Shown here piece after piece: positions 8,419 to 17,723 of a stretch of DNA of 64,000 bases. The stretch's first letter is position 1; each line of letters opens with the position of its first letter. The stretch is from Chloroflexota bacterium (GTDB taxonomy: Bacteria; Chloroflexota; Anaerolineae; Anaerolineales; Villigracilaceae), in NCBI GenBank assembly GCA_013388685.1, contig JACAET010000059.1, positions 1 to 64,000 on the forward strand, given 5' to 3'. A program made the translations under genes and the position numbers. The notes beneath the pieces are model-generated. The model made no database searches. It was not told the DNA's origin and saw only the letters and a program-made list of their open reading frames with translations.

Positions 8419-10599
8419 CTACTCTTTCTCAAGTCCCTCGCCATATACGCCAATGCGGCTTTCCAGGCGGGACAATATTTTCTTCTTGCCGGTCTTCTTC
8501 ACTTCGACTTTCATGCCGGCAAACGCAAGGTCGCCCGCTTCGTTAAAGTGGACTCCCAGGACATCGGCAGGATTCACGCCCCGCCCCGCCGCAAACCGAC
8601 CATAGGCAGTGTGACCCTGCCCGAAGGGCATGGCGATCACATCTGGACGAATGGCTGGGTACAAGTAAACGGGCGCTTCCACGCCCCCGGCTTCGCTCAC
8701 GATCTGAACGACATCGTCGTTTTCGATGCCGAGTTCGTGTGCGGTTTCGGGATTCATCTCTACCCAGGTGTTCCACATGACGGTGGTGGTGGGGTCTGCC
8801 AGTTCCTGAAGCCAGGGCTTGTTTGCGCCTGCCTCTCCCAGCGTGGGTGAGACGAAAGGCAGGAAGAAGAATTCGCCTTCGCCGGTGAATTCAGCGGCGG
8901 CAGGGGTGAAGCGTTTTGCGATGGCGCTTGCCGCGGAGGGAGTCGCCAGCGACGGATCGTTTGTCCACCAGCCGCCATATTGCTGGAAGTAAGCGGTGAA
9001 GGAGTTGATTTCCGGCGCAGCGAAGAAGCCTTCTTCGCCAACCAAACCCGCGAGTTTGCTTTGGATGAAGGCGACTTCATCGGCAAAGGGCAGGGCGGCG
9101 GCAAATTTCCCGCCAGCCAGTGCAGCGGCAGCAAGGAAGACATCTGCCGTGGCGCGTGTGTTGAAGTAAGGGGTAACAACCGGCTGTGCTCCCGAAAGGA
9201 CAGGCTTTGCTGAAACAACCGCGCGCTGGTATCCCCACGATTCCAGTCCGTGATGGTCGGGGAGGATGTAGTCGGCGGCGAGGGCGGTTTCATCGGGGAA
9301 GGTGGCAAAAGAGATGACCTGCGGGACGGAGGCAAGCGCCTCGGCAAAGCCGAACTGTTTCGGCATTTCGAAAACGGGGTTGACGCCGTGTATAAACAGG
9401 ACTTTGACGCCGCCACTCTTCATCTTTGCGATGAAATCTGCCATCTCTTTGGCGCTGGCAGGGCGGTGATACGCGTCTTGAGCGGGGGCAAGCGGGCTGA
9501 CGAAGACGCCGCCCGGCAGACCGAAGTTGCCCAGCAGAGCGTTCAGCGCCAGCACGGATTCGGCGGCGGCAAGACCGTTGCCCTGCCCCAGCGCCGCGCC
9601 GCCCGGAATGACGAGCGGGTGATGCGCATTGACCAGCGTTTGGGCCAGGCGTTCGAGGGTTTCCAGTTTCAGTCCTGCATCGGAGGCAACGGTCAGAGGG
9701 TCAATGGAGGCGAAGGCTGCGGGGACAGCGCCGCCTCTGGCTTCAGCGATGAGTCTGCCGAGGGCAAGGGCAACCAGGCTCTCAGTCCCGGGGCGAAGCG
9801 GAATCCATTCATCGGCTTTGGAGGCGGTTTGCGACATGCGCGGTTCGAATTGGACGAAGTAGCCGCGTCGTTCGGGGTTGCCGCGGCGCATTTTGGCAAA
9901 TCCGCGCGTGAAGGCGACGGGGGAAAGCCAGGTTTCGAGGAAGTTTGCGCCGAAAGAGACGACAACGTCCGCGTTTTCGAGGTCGAAGAACGGCATGGAG
10001 ACTTTGCCGAAGAGGTTTTCTGCGGCTTTGCTCAGGGTGGCGCGGGCTTCGAACATGCCGAGTGCGCCAAAACGGACGGGGGCAGGTGCGCCGATAGCGT
10101 TTGCCAGGTCAGAAACCAGATCGAAGAGGTGGTCGGGCGCCATGCCCATCAGGAAGGCGATTTCGGAGGGGTCGGTGTTTTGGAGGGCGTCGGAAACGAT
10201 TTGGATGGCGGCGTTCCAGTCGAGGGTCTCTTGTGAGAGTTGTGCGCCGCGCGCCTGTTTGACGGGGTTTTCGACGCGGTCGGGGTTGTAAAGCCCCTGC
10301 AGGGTTGCCTGTCCGCGGGCGCAGGTCTTGCCGAGGTTGACAGGGTGGTTGGCGTTGCCTTCCACTTTGATGGCGCGTCCCTGCATGGTGCGGACGACCA
10401 GCCCGCACGCCGCGGCGCATTCGCGGCAGGTGGTGGCGTAGTAGGTGCTCATGCCGTTGTAGGTGTACTCCGGCATTTTCAGGTAGGGTTCACGATCCAC
10501 AAAACGGGAGGTGGGACCGCACCCGGTCAGCACGGCGGTGGTCGCCGCGCCGGCGGTGGCGAGTTTGAGAAAATCGCGCCGGGAAATTTGTTTGCTCAT
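8419..10599 (-). CDS. TAT-exported molybdopterin-oxidoreductase-like subunit (ActB N-terminal domain as separate gene)
   Basis: SRRDFLKLA TAT signal; CRECAAACG...CARGQ; MopB fold landmarks to C-terminus. Confidence 0.85.
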   Translation of the reverse strand: MSKQISRRDFLKLATAGAATTAVLTGCGPTSRFVDREPYLKMPEYTYNGMSTYYATTCRECAAACGLVVRTMQGRAIKVEGNANHPVNLGKTCARGQATLQGLYNPDRVENPVKQARGAQLSQETLDWNAAIQIVSDALQNTDPSEIAFLMGMAPDHLFDLVSDLANAIGAPAPVRFGALGMFEARATLSKAAENLFGKVSMPFFDLENADVVVSFGANFLETWLSPVAFTRGFAKMRRGNPERRGYFVQFEPRMSQTASKADEWIPLRPGTESLVALALGRLIAEARGGAVPAAFASIDPLTVASDAGLKLETLERLAQTLVNAHHPLVIPGGAALGQGNGLAAAESVLALNALLGNFGLPGGVFVSPLAPAQDAYHRPASAKEMADFIAKMKSGGVKVLFIHGVNPVFEMPKQFGFAEALASVPQVISFATFPDETALAADYILPDHHGLESWGYQRAVVSAKPVLSGAQPVVTPYFNTRATADVFLAAAALAGGKFAAALPFADEVAFIQSKLAGLVGEEGFFAAPEINSFTAYFQQYGGWWTNDPSLATPSAASAIAKRFTPAAAEFTGEGEFFFLPFVSPTLGEAGANKPWLQELADPTTTVMWNTWVEMNPETAHELGIENDDVVQIVSEAGGVEAPVYLYPAIRPDVIAMPFGQGHTAYGRFAAGRGVNPADVLGVHFNEAGDLAFAGMKVEVKKTGKKKILSRLESRIGVYGEGLEKE

Positions 10600-10622
10600 G
10601 ATTTCTTCCTTTTCACCCGGGT

Positions 10623-11180
10623 TTAGTAGTGACAGGTTCCGCAGTCGGTGAGTTTGGTGAGTTTTGCCTCATCGTCGCCTGCCCGCTGACGATGGCAATT
10701 CAGACACCAGCCCATGTTCATCACCTGGGGGTTTTCGGCGATGGTCACTTTGGTCATGTCGCCGTGACAGTTTTCGCAGTTGAGTCCCGCGGCAATGTGC
10801 GGACGGTGGTTGAAGTGCACGAATTCCGGCACTTTGGCAACCGGCACCCAGACGAAGTTCGTGCCGTTTGTCATTGCGTCGAGCAGAGGTTTGAGTTTGG
10901 GGCTGGTTTGCGTCTTGGCAATTTGCTGGTGACACCCCCAGCACTTGCTGATGGTTGGCAAGCCCGCCGACGGTCCCTTCGAGGCGCCGGGATGGCAGTA
11001 AAGACACTGGATACCCAACCCCACATGGAGATTATGCGGGAATTGGATCGGCTGCGGCTTGGGGTTCTGCTGTGTTTGATAAACCCCGAAGGCGGCAAGG
11101 CTGAAGACAAACATTCCCACAATGACCACGGCAATCCGCCCCATGGGGCCTATCACCCATTCGAAAAATCGTTTGACCAT
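10623..11180 (-). CDS. actA: Pentaheme cytochrome c, ActA-like
   Basis: Five CXXCH motifs (CLYCH, CWGCH, CENCH, CLNCH, CGTCH) and N-terminal TM. Confidence 0.9.
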   Translation of the reverse strand: MVKRFFEWVIGPMGRIAVVIVGMFVFSLAAFGVYQTQQNPKPQPIQFPHNLHVGLGIQCLYCHPGASKGPSAGLPTISKCWGCHQQIAKTQTSPKLKPLLDAMTNGTNFVWVPVAKVPEFVHFNHRPHIAAGLNCENCHGDMTKVTIAENPQVMNMGWCLNCHRQRAGDDEAKLTKLTDCGTCHY

Positions 11181-11215
11181 GCAGTCTCCTGTGATTGATT
11201 GATTTCACAAAACGA

Positions 11216-11360
11216 GTTTTTTATCTCTTGCATAAGTCATCGGACGTTAGAGAACGCCGTTTACGCAACGCGTATGGGGCGCTCTCCCCTGGCAACGCCC
11301 GCCGCGTCGTCCCCGAAGCGAAGCGGGGGGCACAGTGGTTGCACTTTTGCAAGAGGCTTA
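11216..11360. repeat. Dispersed intergenic repeat, divergent copy
   Basis: CGGACGTTAGAGAACGCCGTTTACGCAACGCG and CTCCCCTGGCAACGCCCGCC...CCCCGAAGCGAAGCGG shared with the 3177, 46388 and 60409 loci. Confidence 0.5.
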
Positions 11361-11634
11361 TAGAAGAAATTCCATCTAAAAAGTAAAGATTTTTGTCAAT
11401 AAAAACTGCACGTTCGAAAAAACATCGCGATTTTGCGAAGTGCAGAACCTACACAAGAAAAAGCCCCGACCGGTCCCCGGCAGGAACGGTACGGGCAAAA
11501 TGTGCAAATTTAAGAAGTGGGTCTCAACTCAATCTCCTCGTGTCACTGAACCCCGCCAGCAACGGGGCGATTATACTGCAAAAAAACCATCCCACGCAAC
11601 CAATGCACGCCGCATGTTATACTTCGGTTGCCCT

Positions 11635-11907
11635 ATGAAACGACGTTTTCGCCCTGCCGTTATCCTGCTCATCAGCCTGCTGATTGCGATTTTCAGCGCG
11701 GCAGTCGCTTGCACGGCAAAACATCCCGGTTCTGCCCTTTCAACGACCGCCGCCTATTTCCTGCAAGTCACGCCTACGCCGCCGGTAGAGGAAGACCGCT
11801 CCGTAGTCGGCTCCACCGACGGCATCGTGGCGATGGGCGGGGTGATTGCGCTCATTGTCCTGATTCCGATTTTCCTGCGCTGGAAAGCCTGGGCGCCAAC
11901 CGATTAA
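11635..11907 (+). CDS. Small membrane/lipoprotein-like hypothetical protein (90 aa)
   Basis: MKRRFRPAVILLISLLIAIFSAAVAC signal plus C-terminal TM. Confidence 0.55.
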   Translation: MKRRFRPAVILLISLLIAIFSAAVACTAKHPGSALSTTAAYFLQVTPTPPVEEDRSVVGSTDGIVAMGGVIALIVLIPIFLRWKAWAPTD

Positions 11908-13034
11908 CCCTGCCAATTGCGGGCTTTGGCAATGCGTTCGCCCAGCGGGGGATGCGAATAGAACAGGAACACCACCCATTGTTCGGGATCCACCTCCCCA
12001 AGATTTTGATTCGCCAGCCGCGTAAAAGCGGATGCAAACGCTTCCCCTTTACCCGTAGCCTGCAACGCGTAGTCGTCAGCCTTTCTCTCCCTCCAGCGGG
12101 AGATGGCGTTTTCCAGCGGCATGGTGATCAGCCCATACGCCCCGAGGATGATCATCAGCGCGGGAAACGCCGCCACGTCCGCCACACCGCTGAAGCCAAA
12201 GTAGCCGATTGCCCACTTCAGTCCCAGTGAGGCGAGATACAGACCGACCGTAGTAAGCAAAGCGCCTGTGACGATCAACAACGGGATGTCGCGGTGGACG
12301 TGATGCCCCAATTCATGCGCCAGCACGGTCTCGATCTCGTCCGCAGAAAATTCGTTGATGAGCGTATCGCCTAGAACAATGCGGCGGGTGTTGCCGATGC
12401 CGGTCAACGCCGCGTTGGCAGATTTCGTGCGGCGGGACATGTCGAACTTGAACACCCCACGCACCTTCGTGTTGGCGCGTTGGGCAAGCGCCATCAGGCG
12501 GTTTGCCAGTTCCTTGTGTTCGTCGCCCAGCGGGACGAATTTGTTGAACAACGGCATGATGAGAATCGGCGCGAGGTTGGAGAGCAGGACGGTGAAGACC
12601 AACATCCCGCCTGCCGCCCACAGCCACCACAGGTCGCCGGTGACGCGTAAAGCAAGATAAAGCAATTCGAGCAGGAGCAAGCCGAGGGGAGCCCCGACCG
12701 CCAATCCCTTGAGCTGGTCCACAATCCAGTCTTTGAGGGTCTGGTTGGATTGCCCGAAACGGTGCGGCAGGATAAATCCGCCGTAAAAACCGAGGGGAAG
12801 GTTGAGGAGGAAGTAAATCCCGCCGAAGATCACCACGAAGGCAGGGATGAGGAGCCAGGGGTTGGTGAGCGACCAGTCATCGGTGAGCCAACGGCGGAGC
12901 GCAGCCGCCCAGCCCAAAAACAGCCAGGCGAGAGCGTAGAGGGCGCTGAAGGCGTTGTCCACCAGCCACAAGCGGCGGCGGATGCGGGCGTATTGTTTGG
13001 CTTGCTGTTGTCGTTCGGAGTCGAGAGTGGTCAT
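11904..13034 (-). CDS. M48-family metallopeptidase (Ste24/CAAX-protease type)
   Basis: VLAHELGHHVHRDI (HExxH), multiple TMs, WRERKADDYAL. Confidence 0.95.
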   Translation of the reverse strand: MTTLDSERQQQAKQYARIRRRLWLVDNAFSALYALAWLFLGWAAALRRWLTDDWSLTNPWLLIPAFVVIFGGIYFLLNLPLGFYGGFILPHRFGQSNQTLKDWIVDQLKGLAVGAPLGLLLLELLYLALRVTGDLWWLWAAGGMLVFTVLLSNLAPILIMPLFNKFVPLGDEHKELANRLMALAQRANTKVRGVFKFDMSRRTKSANAALTGIGNTRRIVLGDTLINEFSADEIETVLAHELGHHVHRDIPLLIVTGALLTTVGLYLASLGLKWAIGYFGFSGVADVAAFPALMIILGAYGLITMPLENAISRWRERKADDYALQATGKGEAFASAFTRLANQNLGEVDPEQWVVFLFYSHPPLGERIAKARNWQG

Positions 13035-13084
13035 AGGATTTACGATTTACGATTGGAGATTGGGGGAGAGGGCGGAAGGACGAA

Positions 13085-13651
13085 TTACTTCACCTGTTCA
13101 CCTGCCAGCAGCGCAAGAACTTCCTCCGCTTTCATCACTCTGCCATAGGCTTTGAACGCGGCGAGAAATGACTTGTGCACCAGATCGGCAGGAATGACCG
13201 TTTCGCCGTAGGTCAGGTCGCGGGTGGCGCAGGCATCTTCGGCAACCACAACTTGAAATCCGAGGTCGGCGGCGGCGCGGACGGTAGCGTCCACGCACAT
13301 ATGGGTCATCATGCCGCAGATGACGACGCGTTCCACCGCCCAAGCCTTGAGCATCTCCAGCAGGTTCGTCCCGCGGAAGGCATTGGGGTAATGCTTGTAC
13401 ACAATCGGTTCGCCCTCGAAATGCGCGACGAAATCGTGAATATCGGAGCCGCTGTCGCCTTTGACGAAGAATGCCGCATCGGGTTTCAGGGAAATATGCT
13501 GAATGTGGATGTGATGACCGCCGTGTTCGCGGAAACACTGAAGGAGCATGTAGGCCTTCTGCGCGGCTTCCTCCGGGTTTACAAGCGGAAATTTCCCGCC
13601 GGGGAAATAGTCTTTCTGGATGTCAATCAGAAGCAGGGCGGTTCTCATCAC
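13085..13651 (-). CDS. Cysteine hydrolase (isochorismatase family)
   Basis: ALLLIDIQKDYFPGG; VVICGMMTHMCVDATVRAAADLGF. Confidence 0.95.
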   Translation of the reverse strand: MMRTALLLIDIQKDYFPGGKFPLVNPEEAAQKAYMLLQCFREHGGHHIHIQHISLKPDAAFFVKGDSGSDIHDFVAHFEGEPIVYKHYPNAFRGTNLLEMLKAWAVERVVICGMMTHMCVDATVRAAADLGFQVVVAEDACATRDLTYGETVIPADLVHKSFLAAFKAYGRVMKAEEVLALLAGEQVK

Positions 13652-14012
13652 GTACTCCTTCCACAGATTACAGGAGACCCTCCTGCAGCAAGCCGGATTC
13701 CGCCACAGAGAGCGCAGAGGTTTTCTTCATCACCCTTCCTGGCGTACGCTGCGCCCCGGCAGTCATCAAGGCTTTTTGCAGGAAAGTCATTGACCATACC
13801 GGAATACCCACAGTATAACAAACCTTATCCGCAATCCTCGAAAGAAAAAAGCGTTCCCGTTTCCGGCAGGATGACCGACAGGTTTGCAGTGGTCGTATGG
13901 CGAATGTTATATAAAAAACCTGAGTTCGGGATAGATCGTTGAAAACATCCCGAAGGTTTTACAAAGAGCGATTTTGGCGGTAAAGCCGACCTTTCCCCTC
14001 AAAAACGGTTGA

Positions 14013-14048
14013 ACAAAAAAAACAGAGCCGCCTCTGGGGCGGCTCTGT
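14013..14048 (-). terminator. Intrinsic terminator of cold-shock gene
   Basis: ACAGAGCCGCC-TCT-GGGGCGGCTCTGT hairpin followed (minus strand) by a T-tract. Confidence 0.85.
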
Positions 14049-14081
14049 CCGGTTTACAAAATTGAAGCCGGAGGCTGGGTC

Positions 14082-14294
14082 TTACGAAAGGGGTACGACG
14101 TTGGCGGCTTGCAACCCTTTGGGACCATCCTCGACGGAAAACTCCACTTTCTGGTCCGCTACCAATTTGCGGTACCCATCCGTCTGAATGGCGCTGAAGT
14201 GAACGAACACATCCTCGCCATCCTCCCGGCCAATGAAACCATAGCCCTTGGTGGCATTGAACCACTTCACGGTTCCGACAATACGTTCTGACAT
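14082..14294 (-). CDS. Cold-shock protein (CSD)
   Basis: [30 protein letters not shown]. Confidence 0.97.
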   Translation of the reverse strand: MSERIVGTVKWFNATKGYGFIGREDGEDVFVHFSAIQTDGYRKLVADQKVEFSVEDGPKGLQAANVVPLS

Positions 14295-14364
14295 CTTTCA
14301 ATCTCCTGCTTAGAAAAATTTCCGTTCACGGCGCCCATGCGCCCGAATCGGGTAAGCGCACGCA

Positions 14365-14393
14365 AGATTATCACGCCTGATTTTCGATGTCAA
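14365..14393 (-). promoter_or_regulatory. Sigma70-like promoter of cold-shock gene
   Basis: Minus strand TTGACA-17-TAATCT. Confidence 0.6.
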
Positions 14394-15046
14394 GTGCCGG
14401 TTAAAGATTTGCAAACGACCGCGTAGCGGGATACGAAATGCACACACGGAGACGACAACGTTGTGCGCGGAACGCCTCTCCGGACGACCTCCCGCATTTC
14501 CTCCGGACCCTCGAACGGTTCCAGCAAAAGGACACTTCTCCCTACCTCGAACGCGGCGTGCGCATCCGAGCCGACAGTGCCTGGCAGACGATGCTTTTCG
14601 GCAAACGCCTGCGCCTCGCGGTTGAAGCGGGCGTGCAGACATCGCGAGTTGAACACTTCGATTGCGTCCACCTGTGGAAGGATTTCGAGCAGGTCTTCCT
14701 CCCGCCACGCGCCGTTCCGCAACCTGTCGAACGGATGCGATACGCTGATGAACGCGCCCTGGTCTTTTAATCGGCGCAGCGTCTCCTGCGGGGAGAGGTT
14801 GGGGGGCACCCGCTCACGAACGAACGCGGCAAGAAGTTCCCCCCGGGTGGTCATAATCTCTTCACCCACGATCACCCGTTCCGGGTCCAGTTTTTGCGCC
14901 GCCAGCGCTCCCGCAATCGTGTTGTGATCGGTGACTACCACCCGGTCAATGCCCTTGCGGCGGCAGGCTTCCACAAGTCTTCGCGGCGAGGTCAGAGAGT
15001 CCCGGGAAAAAACGGTATGGCAGTGAAATTCCACAGAGAGGATCAC
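14390..15046 (-). CDS. PHP-domain metal-dependent phosphoesterase-like protein
   Basis: EFHCHTVFSRDSL, VVTDHNTI, SVSHPFDR, GSDAHAAFEVG. Confidence 0.9.
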   Translation of the reverse strand: MILSVEFHCHTVFSRDSLTSPRRLVEACRRKGIDRVVVTDHNTIAGALAAQKLDPERVIVGEEIMTTRGELLAAFVRERVPPNLSPQETLRRLKDQGAFISVSHPFDRLRNGAWREEDLLEILPQVDAIEVFNSRCLHARFNREAQAFAEKHRLPGTVGSDAHAAFEVGRSVLLLEPFEGPEEMREVVRRGVPRTTLSSPCVHFVSRYAVVCKSLTGT

Positions 15047-15052
15047 GGCGGG

Positions 15053-16183
15053 TCAATACTCGACTTTCTTCAACACCGCCAGCGCGATGCCGCAAATACA
15101 AAAATCCTCTTTCATGAGAATTTTCTCCTGCCATTGCGGATCGTCGCTCTCGGGCATCAGGATACGCTCGTCTCCGCGAATGTAATACCGCTTGAGAGTT
15201 GCCAGCGCATCCTCCCGAATGATTTCAACGGCGACGATATTCCCGTCTTCAGCGGTCAGCTGGCGGCGCATGAGAACATAATCATTCGGCAGGATGGGCA
15301 CCGGTTTTGCTTGATTCATGCTGTTGCCGTTCACTTTCAGGACATAATACTCCTGCATCGCCGCCGTTAAGTTCACCCGGCGGCTTTCGGTAAGACTGTA
15401 AATGCGGTGGGGAATCCCTTCGACAAGGACCCGATCGAGCTCCATTTGACCGATGGGTTTTTCCAAAATGCCGCTTGTATCGAATTTCCCGGCGGAGATG
15501 TGGTCGTACACCGAGATGGATTGCAGCCAAATGTAGGAGTCGATGGGATTGCCCGGCGCGTGCCCTCGCGGCATCGGGTTATCGTTTGGCGGCGAAGTCT
15601 CTTCGGCATCCGTTTCATTTGCCCATTCGCCTGCCCCCTCGGGCAGAGGAGGGATTTTATATTCCTGCGTGGCTTGATGAAGCGCATTGAACATTTCTGT
15701 GCATCGGGCTTCGTACCAGCGGTAGGGATCGGCTTCATGCTTGTTGTGGTCGCGCAGCGACTCGAACATCTTTCTGCTGGATTGCCACACGGATATGGCG
15801 TCCACTTCTTTGTGGGGGAGCAGCCAATGCATACAACCCTCCATCCACTGAGCCACCGCGCGGTGGTGCTTGAAATGCGCGTATTTTCTGGAGGCGTCCA
15901 TAAAATACTTGAGGGCTTCGCGAAAATTGTCCATATACGCGGCGGCCAGCCCGCATCCCAGCAGAATTTCCGCCGCTTCCCTTTCTTCCACGGTTTCGCT
16001 CAAGCGTTGCAGGTGGTTGATAAAATCCCAAGCTTGTTTCGTTTCGCTGTTTTTTCTTGCGGCGTTCAATTTGTTCAGAACCTGCTTGGCGGGGTCGCTT
16101 AACGCGCTGCCGCTGAAGTGATTCAACCATTGATCGCTGGTAAATCTCAACCAGGCTTTGGCAATTCGCTCGGCTCTTTCCAT
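15053..16183 (-). CDS. TPR-like helical N-terminus fused to S24 (LexA/UmuD-fold) peptidase domain
   Basis: C-terminal ISAGKFD (Ala-Gly site), YYVLKVNGNSMNQ (Ser), ILPNDYVLM, GNIVAVEI, ALATLKRYY (Lys), ERILMPESDDPQ; N-terminus helical with no clear HTH. Confidence 0.75.
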   Translation of the reverse strand: MERAERIAKAWLRFTSDQWLNHFSGSALSDPAKQVLNKLNAARKNSETKQAWDFINHLQRLSETVEEREAAEILLGCGLAAAYMDNFREALKYFMDASRKYAHFKHHRAVAQWMEGCMHWLLPHKEVDAISVWQSSRKMFESLRDHNKHEADPYRWYEARCTEMFNALHQATQEYKIPPLPEGAGEWANETDAEETSPPNDNPMPRGHAPGNPIDSYIWLQSISVYDHISAGKFDTSGILEKPIGQMELDRVLVEGIPHRIYSLTESRRVNLTAAMQEYYVLKVNGNSMNQAKPVPILPNDYVLMRRQLTAEDGNIVAVEIIREDALATLKRYYIRGDERILMPESDDPQWQEKILMKEDFCICGIALAVLKKVEY

Positions 16184-16184
16184 G

Positions 16185-17693
16185 CTAACCTTCCTGCGTA
16201 TGATTTGAATGATCGAACCTGTCGTTGGCAGACGACTGATCCTGCGCCGGGGTCCCCTTTGCATCAATCAGGGATTCGAGCACCTGGGCGGTACGCATCA
16301 GGATGACGTTACGGATGCTCTGGTTCCTGTTTCCCGGCGAGAGGTCGATATCGCTAAAGGCGCGAATGATGCTGTTCAGCATGCCCGCCTGCGCCTCCGC
16401 CCTGCCCAATTCCTGAGAGGCGATGAGATGCGCCTCCCCCTCGGCGCGCAGCACGTCGGCACTGCCGCTCCATTTGGCGCTCCAGGTTTCGAGATGCTGT
16501 CTGAGCGCCTGCCGGTCTTCCTCGAAGTGTCCGATATCGCACCACAGCAGTTTCGCGCCAATGCCCTTTAATCGGTTTTCCATCTCCGGGGTGAACAGCT
16601 GATCGTGGATCTGCTTGCGCGGGTCACCCTTCTGAAAATCGGGTGTCACGATCTGGTCGAATTGATGCGAGGCGATGTATTCCGTGATTTTGCCTCTTAC
16701 CATATTCTTTACCGCCTCCGCCCACGTCTCGCTCCACGAGGGCGGGTTATCCTTTTGACGCGTATCTTTTCTTCCCACAGGGAGACCAAATACGCTGGCG
16801 CGTACAGCCTCGGAGGAATACGGATACGGCTTGGGGTGATGGCGTTTGCCGCCGGTTGGAGTCTCCGGTTGCGGGTCCGAACAGATGCGAAAACGCAGGG
16901 TAATGTCACGGATGGTGATCTTGATGCCGTCCTTGGTATAAGCATCCGCATGATCGACCTTGACGCGGTGATCCTGAAGATTGACGATCTCGACAATCTT
17001 GCTGAAACGAGGCAGAAAGCTCGTGGTGGCTGAGTATACCTTCGAAGAATTGGGGTGTATGTGAACGAGCGCCGCGTCGCTGGGCGGGACGATAATGAAG
17101 CCCGGTCCGCCAATCAGCATCAGGCGGTTGACTTTGCCGGTTTCGATCTGCGGCTTTCCGCCGGCGATGCTCAATGAGGGATAGGCAAACCCAAACTGGG
17201 AGGAAATCAGATACAGGAAGGCAAGAGAAAAATCTTCAAGAGCGTATATATCTTGAACGTATTTCGCTCCGGCAAACAGCGCGGCAAGAAAAGCGGCAAG
17301 CGGAACGAACAGGTAACGCATCACCCAGGGACCCGGCGGAACCTGCGGGAGTATCAAAAGGAATTCGATCAAGATCGTGATGAGGATCAAAACCGCAACC
17401 AGCATTATCCCGAGATCGAATTCTCCCGTTTCCTTTTGCATTCGAGCGATATAAACCCAACCGATCAGCAGCGCCGCCATGAGCAAAAGCGGAAATACAA
17501 TGTTATGCCACACTCTGAGAAACGGAACGGATTCGAACCAGGTTGCCGGAAGGATGGAGGCAAGAAGGAGCAGGATAAACACGAGAATCCCACGCAGTTT
17601 TGCCCAGCCGCGTTCGCCGTACAACACATTCCACCCAATGGATGGCTTGGGGTGGGTATGAGCGGGATGGGGATGGGCGAAATTCTTTTTCAT
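16185..17693 (-). CDS. SPFH/prohibitin-like membrane protein, type A (A1)
   Basis: Multiple N-terminal TMs, LMLIGGPGFIIVPPSDAALVH, KDGIKITIRDITLRFRI SPFH-like strands, coiled-coil tail; paralogous to 21835-23607. Confidence 0.65.
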   Translation of the reverse strand: MKKNFAHPHPAHTHPKPSIGWNVLYGERGWAKLRGILVFILLLLASILPATWFESVPFLRVWHNIVFPLLLMAALLIGWVYIARMQKETGEFDLGIMLVAVLILITILIEFLLILPQVPPGPWVMRYLFVPLAAFLAALFAGAKYVQDIYALEDFSLAFLYLISSQFGFAYPSLSIAGGKPQIETGKVNRLMLIGGPGFIIVPPSDAALVHIHPNSSKVYSATTSFLPRFSKIVEIVNLQDHRVKVDHADAYTKDGIKITIRDITLRFRICSDPQPETPTGGKRHHPKPYPYSSEAVRASVFGLPVGRKDTRQKDNPPSWSETWAEAVKNMVRGKITEYIASHQFDQIVTPDFQKGDPRKQIHDQLFTPEMENRLKGIGAKLLWCDIGHFEEDRQALRQHLETWSAKWSGSADVLRAEGEAHLIASQELGRAEAQAGMLNSIIRAFSDIDLSPGNRNQSIRNVILMRTAQVLESLIDAKGTPAQDQSSANDRFDHSNHTQEG

Positions 17694-17723
17694 GTCGTAT
17701 CCTTAAGCAGTCCGGTCGGTCGG

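Noticed and set aside
9250-10236. 328-aa plus-strand ORF in the MopB-like subunit region
   Set aside because: Antisense shadow ORF; minus-strand TAT-exported MopB-like protein explains the region.
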